64,000 nucleotides of DNA, from assembly GCA_015501585.1 (NCBI GenBank), contig JADNRY010000084.1:1-64000 (forward strand), in the 5' to 3' direction. The notes beneath the pieces are model-generated. The model ran no database searches. It had not been told where the DNA came from and saw only the letters and a program-made list of their open reading frames with translations. The translations under genes were made by a program, and so were the position numbers. Origin of the DNA: Rhodocollybia butyracea. Its lineage: Eukaryota; Basidiomycota; Agaricomycetes; Agaricales; Omphalotaceae. Shown here piece after piece: positions 57,847 to 64,000 of this stretch. Every line of letters begins with the position of its first letter. The stretch's first letter is position 1.

Positions 57847-58057
57847 CTCTTCCTCTCCCCTTTCTCTGCTTGAAAGACTCGCACCCGCTGAATATGGCAA
57901 CTCTATTTCCTTATCAAGATGGCACGTCAGTCCCACATGACAGGCGCCAAAATTGTTCCAACTTTCTCATCTTCTTATTTCTTCTTTCCAACCGAAGCTC
58001 AATCAGCTTCTTGTCCAGTCTTTTCCTTTGTTTATCCATTCATTTCCTACGCTTCTC

Positions 58058-59171
58058 ATGCACTACTCAGTAGTCATATCAGGCTTGCTTTCGATTATTC
58101 CCGGCTTGGCTTTTGCCTCCGTGCCATCTCAAGGCTATTTCGATCCCTCCAGCAACGGAGGATCCATGTTAACGGTTTGTATCTCTCAACCAGAGGATTT
58201 GTTCTCTTAGTGACGTCTCCCTAGACTGTCGAAGATACCAGCCCACTAGGTCAACAAGAACCCATTAACATGATTATTTCAGGCAACTCTGATTCGGCTG
58301 TATCAATCGATCAGAATTCGAGTGGAGGGTTGCAGAATTACTTCAAGTATGTTCTATTTTACTTGCCAGCACCTTTGACTTATCAACGCATGTCGTTCCT
58401 GCAGTTCTTTAGGCTTCGCTGGAGAATGTCTGGGTGAGCATCTAGGAAATGATCAACAAGCCAACTTGGGTGATGGAAATGGATTAAGTGAGTCAGGCCC
58501 GTTGTTAGAGATATGGAATAAGTCTGATTCCGCGTGTGTAGTCAACCAGACTGCGGTCATGCGCTGGGACTATGGGAACGTGCAGACAGGGACTTGCGAG
58601 GAGACTGTAGACGGAGGGAACCATTTCCGGTACTGGGTCCAGAACGGAAGCTCTGCTGATAGCAACGCTATTTTCATGGCTACGTCGTATGAGCTTCCAG
58701 CATCAAGTGCGTACTTGAATTGCCGACAAGGCCTTTTTCGCTGACGTTGTATTAGCCAACCACGACATCGTCACGAATGGATACAACCTCGGCCGTGACT
58801 ACGTTATCGGTAACATTACCAACTCTACGATCCCCACCGAGTCTCTCAGTAATTCGTCGACTTTCTCTGGCAACACCTCGTTCAATGGCTTCAACTATTC
58901 GACATCCATACAATATGTTTCGGGCTTGCTGCCAAACACCAGCGTTGGGATTAATCATAACCTTACTGTCCCTGTGGATGGCCAGAATGCGATAGACGGG
59001 CTTGTGGCAGTTTTGACGGTCAAAATCACGGCAACGAATACGAGCTCGGGCTCGAGTTCGAGTTCTTCGTCTTCGGGCAGTAATAATAGTGGTGTATTGG
59101 GTTTATCAGTGTCTTGGAAACTCCCAACTGTTATTGGTGTGTTGATATCAGCTTGCTTCGTCAGTCTCTAG
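58058..59171 (+). CDS. secreted, probably GPI-anchored glycoprotein
   Basis: ATG 58,058 gives a classical signal peptide (HYSVVISGLLSIIPGLAFA). Introns lie at about 58,174-58,224, 58,347-58,404 and 58,711-58,755; the spliced frame stays open. The mature part has paired Cys residues (GFAGECLG, SACVV, TGTCEE) and many N-glycosylation sites (NKS, NQT, NGS, NIT, NSS, NTS, NYS, NLT). It ends in a Ser-rich stalk (SSGSSSSSSSSGS) and a hydrophobic tail (PTVIGVLISACFVSL), the pattern of GPI-anchored cell-wall proteins. No enzymatic domain was recognised. Confidence 0.75.
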
Positions 59172-59299
59172 ATATTTGTACGAACCTTGGATACTATCTC
59201 ACTATCTCTGTCTTTACTGTATGGACATATACATGGACTTGAAAACTATGTACCTAGTGCATTCCTCCAAATTCCTCCGCCATGCCTCTGGTCATCCGT

Positions 59300-60284
59300 C
59301 TACCTGCCATCATAGCAGGGTTCATTGCAGGATTCATGGCGGGGTTCATTACGGGATTCATTGCGGGATTCATTTCCCATTCCTCCAGGCATTCCTCCCA
59401 TTTGTTGATGACCAAAGTCCATACCACCATGACCATGACTACCCATAGCCCCCGCCATGTTTCCTCCCATATTCATCATGCTACCCATTCCTGCTGGTCC
59501 CATTCCACCCATTTGCCCTCCCATTTGTCCTCCCATTTGTCCTCCCATTTGCCCCCCCATTTGCCCCCCCATTTGTCCTCCCATTTGTCCTCCCATTTGT
59601 CCTCCCATGCCTCCCATACCTCCGCCCATATTCATTGGCATTCGCGCATACTGATTCTGACTTCCAGGTTGACCTTGTGGAGGTCCTCTCATAACAGAAG
59701 GTGAATTCGGATAAGGATAATTTACTGGTGGTGGGGGCCCTCCAACGTGAGGACTATGATGACGGTTTGGCGGAGGGGTATTATGTGGATGAGAAAGGTG
59801 GAATCCATCTTTCTGCATATTATTAAGAGGGTTCCGCTGCTCTTCCTCCTCCGAAGGACCGTTTTCTTCTTCGAATTGCTTCTGAGCCGATTCTCGGAGG
59901 GCGGTATGGTCATAATATAGTGCCGAGTATTCTTCTACGTGAAACCTGGAGAAAAGACGAACGATATCAGTGGAAGAAAAGTCGTAGTGGTCTTTCTTAC
60001 TGTTGAGTGCCGACATCCCATTGAGGGCCTCGATCGGCCCTAGCTGTCAGTAGTAACGAGTTCCATTCAGAGGCGCTTTCCTAAAGTTTCTTGAGCTTTA
60101 GTTATAGAGAAAATGTTATACGAACAATTGCTTGGTTCATTTCATGATTAGATTGACCAAGATCAGTCCGAATCCCTGAAGACCCAGCCTGGGCCTCCAC
60201 TTCTGCAGTAAGTTTTGCCCCGATTTGCGTATTATGCCTCGGAACTTTGACTTTTATCACGCCGACTGGTTTGCCTGGTGCCAT
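59300..60284 (-). CDS. hypothetical protein with Met-Gly-Gly-Gln repeats
   Basis: Minus, ATG 60,284. Exon 1 (GKPVGVIKVKVPRHNTQIG ... NHEMNQAI) ends at a GTTCGT donor near 60,121. The next exon reads SASEWNSLLLTARADRGPQW, and after a 55-nt intron FHVEEYSALYYDHTALRESA, an acidic patch (GPSEEEEQ) and a Pro/His-rich part. About eight tandem MGGQ units and more Met/Gly repeats (59,500-59,620) follow. The last part can be read in two open frames through a 12-bp repeat; the frame used here stops at 59,300, the other at 59,254. Family not recognised. Low-complexity Met/Gly tails suggest an RNA- or condensate-associated protein, but this is inference only. Confidence 0.6.
59312..59375. repeat. 12-bp tandem repeat, about 5 copies
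   Basis: On minus ATGAATCCCGCA-type units (with CCC/CCT variants) near the C-terminus of the Met/Gly-rich protein; in another frame the units read Met-Asn-Pro-Ala. Confidence 0.8.
59500..59625. repeat. 12-bp tandem repeat coding MGGQ, about 8-9 copies
   Basis: + strand units CCCATTTGTCCT/CCCATTTGCCCC; they encode Met-Gly-Gly-Gln on minus. Confidence 0.9.
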
Positions 60285-60381
60285 GATAATAGAACTTCAA
60301 TTAGAAGGTGTAAGCGCTTAAGCGCCCACACGTGGAAACGATAATCTCAAAAGTTTAAACTGTTAGATTGGTGCAGCCATC
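60285..60381. promoter_or_regulatory. bidirectional promoter
   Basis: Only 97 bp separate the two divergent start codons. It contains AAGCGCTTAAGCGCC-like palindromic sequence (60,312-60,327) that could serve as a shared control site. Confidence 0.5.
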
Positions 60382-62530
60382 ATGCGTAGAGCAGTGACGC
60401 CGTCACTCGAGGCCTCTCAGCAGCAACACATCGGTGATCTCGTCAAGCGAAACCGTGCTCACGAACAAACAATCCAAAAGCTCAAGGATGAGCTCATGCA
60501 AGAAAAGAACAGAGCAAAGGCCACTGTCCAGGATATCCAGAACAAATTGCATTCCGAGAAGCGAGAATGGCGCGACGCTTGCGATATACTCCAAGTCTGC
60601 CATCGCATCCATGAGCTCCGCTTGCAGGTGGAATTAGAAGCGGGGAAATCAGCAGTGTTGGCTGAACAGGAGTTGCTCAGAAAGGAAAAGATCGCTATAT
60701 TGCAGAGGGAGTTTACAATTACCAAATTCCAGGCGCAGGAGTCTTTCCTGACCCGCAGAGTCGAGGAATTGGAAGATGAAGTTTCGGAGCTGGAGGAACG
60801 ACGTGAAGACGAAAGATCGACTTCAAAAGCTCAACTGTCGGAGCTTGCCGCTCATCTCAGACTACAGGAAGAGCAAATTGAAGCCGCTGAACAAGCTAAG
60901 ATAGATATTGAAGTGCGTTGTTTGCTTACTCCAGCTATTCCATCAACATTATGATTCATAATCTCAAGTTTACAGGCCCAGCTTAACGCGTTGCACAAGG
61001 CAAACACTGAAATACACGTCTCTTCAGAATCTCTCACTGTGAAATTAGAGCGCACACAACTCCAGCTTGACGGTGAACGTTCCAAAAACGTCGACTTGGA
61101 ACGAGCCAACGCCGATCTTAAACGGACCAATGAAGAGCTGAAGCGACAGGTGGCAAAGTGGCAGTCTCTGGAGAGCAAGGGTGACACGGGAGCAGAAACC
61201 GAACGGGCTAAACGCGTCGAAGTGGAAGTCCAGCTTTACGCTATTCAGAATCAACTCGCGAAACGGGAAGAGGAAAATGCGACAGCACAGAAGAAGTTAG
61301 ATAAAGCGAAAACGGTCGTACAGCAGTGGAAGGTACGTTATGATACATTGTTCATGTGTGCGTTTACCGATTATTACACAGGACCATGCAGACTTTTCCC
61401 AAGAGCAGGCGGAAGAAGCGAAAAGTGATTTGGCAAAGTTGGAGAATGCAAACAAGAAACTTGTTGCCGAGCTTGAAGTCCTCAAGCGAGCTCGCTCTCC
61501 TCGTGACAAGGTCCGTCTTTCACGATCCGCTAACCTCTACTGAATTCATACCCACCCATTCGCCAGGCTTCTGTCATCGCATCCGAAGATGAAGTTGTTT
61601 TAGCCGTGAGCCAGTCTGTTCGCCCATCATCGCCTACACCCGCTCCTGTTGCAGGACCCTCCCGACGGAAACCCACCATTAAACCTGGTTCCCGCACGCG
61701 CAAAGCAAAAGCCGCAGATGACGACGACATTCAGGAAGTCGACATTCCTTCGCGATCAAAAGGCAAGGGAAAAGCTAAAGTGATCGTACCAGACAGTGAA
61801 GCTGAAACGGAGACCGACCAACCGAAACAGACCAAATCCCGGTCAAAACCGAAATCTAGTAGAGACACCGAAACGGAGACCGATCAGCGACCAAAACAGC
61901 CCAAGCCTCGGTCGAAATCCAAACCAAAACAACCGGCTGCAAGCGATTCGGAAATTGAGGATATATCACCCGAAGCATTCAAGGCGGTTGCCGCTGGAAA
62001 ACGGAAAAGCTCAAGTGACGGCCAGGAGTCAGAGGGGAAGCTTAAGGGGAAGCGGAAAGCATCGCCTATGTCTACGGTTGAAGAGAGTGGGAGCGAGGGT
62101 AGAGGAGATAAGAGAGGGCCATCGCCTGCAAAGAAAAGAAAGCGGAACGAGGAGTCGGAAAGACCTAAACCCAAACCGATTGCGCGGCCAGGCAAAGCAA
62201 CTGTACCACGACCACGACCTCGTGCAGGGAGTACTGCTTCGACTGTTATGGTGGATCCTGAGCCTGGTTTTCCGAAACCTGGGACTACAAAGAGGCGGAA
62301 GATTAATCTATTTGCGAATAAGGTGGATCTTGGGGCTCTTGATTTTGGATCTCAGGTGTGTTTTGCTTTTTATTTAGGTTTTTGGTGCTGGAAGCTGATA
62401 TAGCTTTTTGTCTCTCTAGGGAAGCGGAATTCCTTCAGTCCTGTCACCTCTGAAACCACAGGAAGGGGTTCCCGCTCGGTCGCTGAGTTTCTTTTCGTCA
62501 ATGTCGTCTATATTACCTGGTAGACGTTGA
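60382..62530 (+). CDS. coiled-coil protein with basic nuclear-type tail
   Basis: ATG 60,382, head to head with the minus gene (98 bp between start codons, so a shared promoter is likely). Residues 10 to about 350 are almost continuous coiled coil (HEQTIQKLKDELMQEKNRAK; RRVEELEDEVSELEERRE; LKRTNEELKRQVAKW). Introns: 60,913-60,974, about 61,333-61,380, 61,510-61,565, 62,355-62,418. The last third is disordered, Lys/Arg/Ser/Pro-rich with NLS-like patches (KRKSSSD, AKKRKRNEE, TKRRKINLF) and acidic SEAETETDQ-type motifs that look like CK2 sites. It ends LPGRR. No family name; probably a nuclear or chromosome-associated structural protein by composition. Confidence 0.7.
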
Positions 62531-62560
62531 CCGACTTATGTTTAATCGTATCTATTTGCA

Positions 62561-62696
62561 TAGACTCGTACCCAGTAGCCGTAGGGAGACTGCGATTTGA
62601 TGACAGTCGATCAAATGCCGCTTTATCAGCCCGGCTCTTCGATCGACTGTCATCGAAGTGTAGTCCGGGCCGATTGCCGGCTGGGTACGAGTCTAC
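62561..62696. mobile_element. 136-bp MITE, 8-bp target duplication
   Basis: Flanked by TATTTGCA (62,553-62,560 and 62,697-62,704), 22 bp after the stop of the coiled-coil gene. Terminal inverted repeats TAGACTCGTACCCAG, and an inner inverted GATGACAGTCGATC pair. The ends match those of the element at 43,121 (TAGRCTCG). Confidence 0.9.
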
Positions 62697-62704
62697 TATT
62701 TGCA

Positions 62705-64000
62705 TATATTTTTAACTGTTGAGCGTTGAAACGTTGAACTTCAAGCACCGAAACACCCCATTTGCCGCGATACATGTGGGCACCAGCCCCAGCAGTTCCA
62801 AAATGGGACCATAATGATGATATAGGTTATACTACCATTGCATTGTGAAAAAGCATCGCATATTATTTGTATGAATGTACGATACATGATACAAGAAAAT
62901 TTTTTTGAAATCGTGTAGCCGCATCATGAAACTCCTCTCGACGTGAAACAAGCGTGATTAGAGCGATTAAAGAGGCTTTCATCCATCTGAAACACCTGTG
63001 ACTAGTGTATAGTTGCACCTCGACCCGAGCTCGCTTCATGGTATAGCAAGACGCCAACACGAAACGACGGGGGTGCTGGTGGTTGGTAAACGGTAAAGGT
63101 ACGTGGGATGAATCTGCCTTTTATGTCTTTTCTGATAGCACGTGATAAGCGGCCCTGACATGGCCCGGACTTAGGACTACCTATCTTATCTAATATCTTC
63201 TCTACCTCCAAGACCTCCTTCAGGATATCCTCCTCTATTGACTATTGCTTTGCTCACCGACGTGTCGACGTCTATCCATTTGTTTCGCTAGGCTCGCCCA
63301 TCGTTATGTAAAATTCTGATGAGAGTGACTTCCAGGTATGCAAGCTGGTCCGGCATAGGTTTTACTCACTATGACAGAAACACGACAGTGAAACCAGTGC
63401 GTATATCTTTTTCACGGGCAATTCATTTACACATGCAGCCTTCCCTAATTCCGTTGAACTTGGATATTTTATCGAGATGGAAGGCGGTGAGGAGTATGAG
63501 TTCCGCTTATCCTATCTTCGTCCTAGTAATGAGCAATGATATCAGACACTCAAGATCAGTCTTGAAGAAATGAATATGTCCGCGAAGTTGGCAGATGCAT
63601 GATGTCGTGATGGATTGGAGGAACAAGTCGGATGTCGGTCAAGGCGAGTGTCTTCATGCGACCAGTATGAAACTGTTGTTTGACGAGCGGTGATTTGGAT
63701 CAGAGCACGGAGCTCCTTGACTAGCTTGACTGGGCGCAGCTACTGTCGAATGCAGATCCTGAGTACTGAGTCCTTGACTCGCTTGACTGGGCGCAGCTAC
63801 TGTCTACTGTCGATCCTGAGTCCTTGACTCGCTTGACGGGCGCAGCTAGTGTCTACTGTCGAATGCAGATGTTAAATAAGTCTCGGGATTGCCAGTCGAT
63901 GAATGAGTTCCAGTGCCAGGAACAGACGAGGGACCAGCCTAGTAAATAATTTATCAAAATGCACAGATACTGCTGCCGCCAAAGGGGGGTGTTCCGTCAA
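62705..64000. other. no recognised gene
   Basis: Only short frames without domains. A minisatellite lies at 63,710-63,872. The window ends inside this gene-free stretch. Confidence 0.5.
63710..63872 (+). repeat. three-copy minisatellite, about 55-bp unit
   Basis: Each unit contains CCTTGACTNGCTTGAC(T)GGGCGCAGCTA(C/G)TGTC; spacing varies because of small internal duplications (CTACTGTC). Confidence 0.85.

Larger units (their letters stand above)
53758..58057. other. gene-poor region with remnants
   Basis: Short minus frames (54,253-54,068; 54,696-54,415; 55,407-55,123) look partly protein-like but show no domain. A diverged tandem repeat lies at 55,820-56,120. (GTGGTG)n occurs at 56,229-56,260. 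The rest to 58,057 holds nothing recognised except the promoter of the secreted protein gene (TATATAAAC at 57,838). Confidence 0.4.

Noticed and set aside
59457..59654. Pro/Ile/Cys-rich + ORF
   Set aside because: Complement of the MGGQ-coding repeat.

Overview
This window looks like part of the nuclear genome of a basidiomycete fungus, probably an agaricomycete. The protein genes are broken by many 40-70 nt introns with GTRNGT/YAG ends. They include families typical of that group: an A-T-TE NRPS-like enzyme and a divergent agaricomycete-type kinase with a decayed duplicate. The species cannot be named from the sequence alone.

Left part, about 1-22,000: a transposon graveyard. A decayed Ty3/gypsy element on + (about 1,630-12,545) carries gag, protease, reverse transcriptase, RNase H and integrase. 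It has been hit at least three times by DNA elements whose boundaries can be placed because removing them restores the reading frame: 2,360-3,315 (TA duplication), 4,676-10,358 (7-bp duplication AAGTGTG) and 10,954-11,553 (7-bp duplication ACCCAAA). The 5.7-kb element has arms of more than 1 kb filled with the palindrome AGGTCATGACCT. It hosts a miniature LTR element with identical 200-bp LTRs, a second foldback element and a 382-bp solo LTR. The two smaller elements both carry internal CCCTAA (telomere-type) runs and a shared hairpin core. Further right are a hAT-like MITE (17,356-17,658) and a CACTA-like element (18,078-20,923). The CACTA-like element splits a small + strand gene and itself carries a minus-strand gene fragment built of mini-exons.

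Centre, about 22,600-39,800: mostly host genes. In order they are an NRPS-like adenylation-thiolation-thioesterase protein (+), a DNAJC17/Cwf23-type J-protein (+), ataxin-2/Pbp1 (+), a Bub1/Mad3-type checkpoint kinase (-) and a divergent protein kinase-like gene (+).

Right part, about 39,800-64,000: mixed. A damaged minus gene (41.3-42.8 kb) comes first. An inverted pair of about 354-bp repeats follows, one copy split by a MITE with an 8-bp duplication. A pseudogene copy of the kinase is itself interrupted by a 167-bp solo LTR. Next are a Ser/Pro-rich hypothetical gene, an aldo/keto reductase with a long unrelated N-terminal region, decayed minus-strand remnants, a secreted GPI-type glycoprotein, a Met/Gly-repeat protein (-) and a coiled-coil nuclear-type protein. 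No rRNA, tRNA or CRISPR array was recognised.

The host genes do not form an obvious pathway cluster. Splicing (DNAJC17), RNA/translation control (ataxin-2) and mitotic checkpoint (Bub1) genes are simply neighbours. The most unusual content is the nested repeat architecture on the left.
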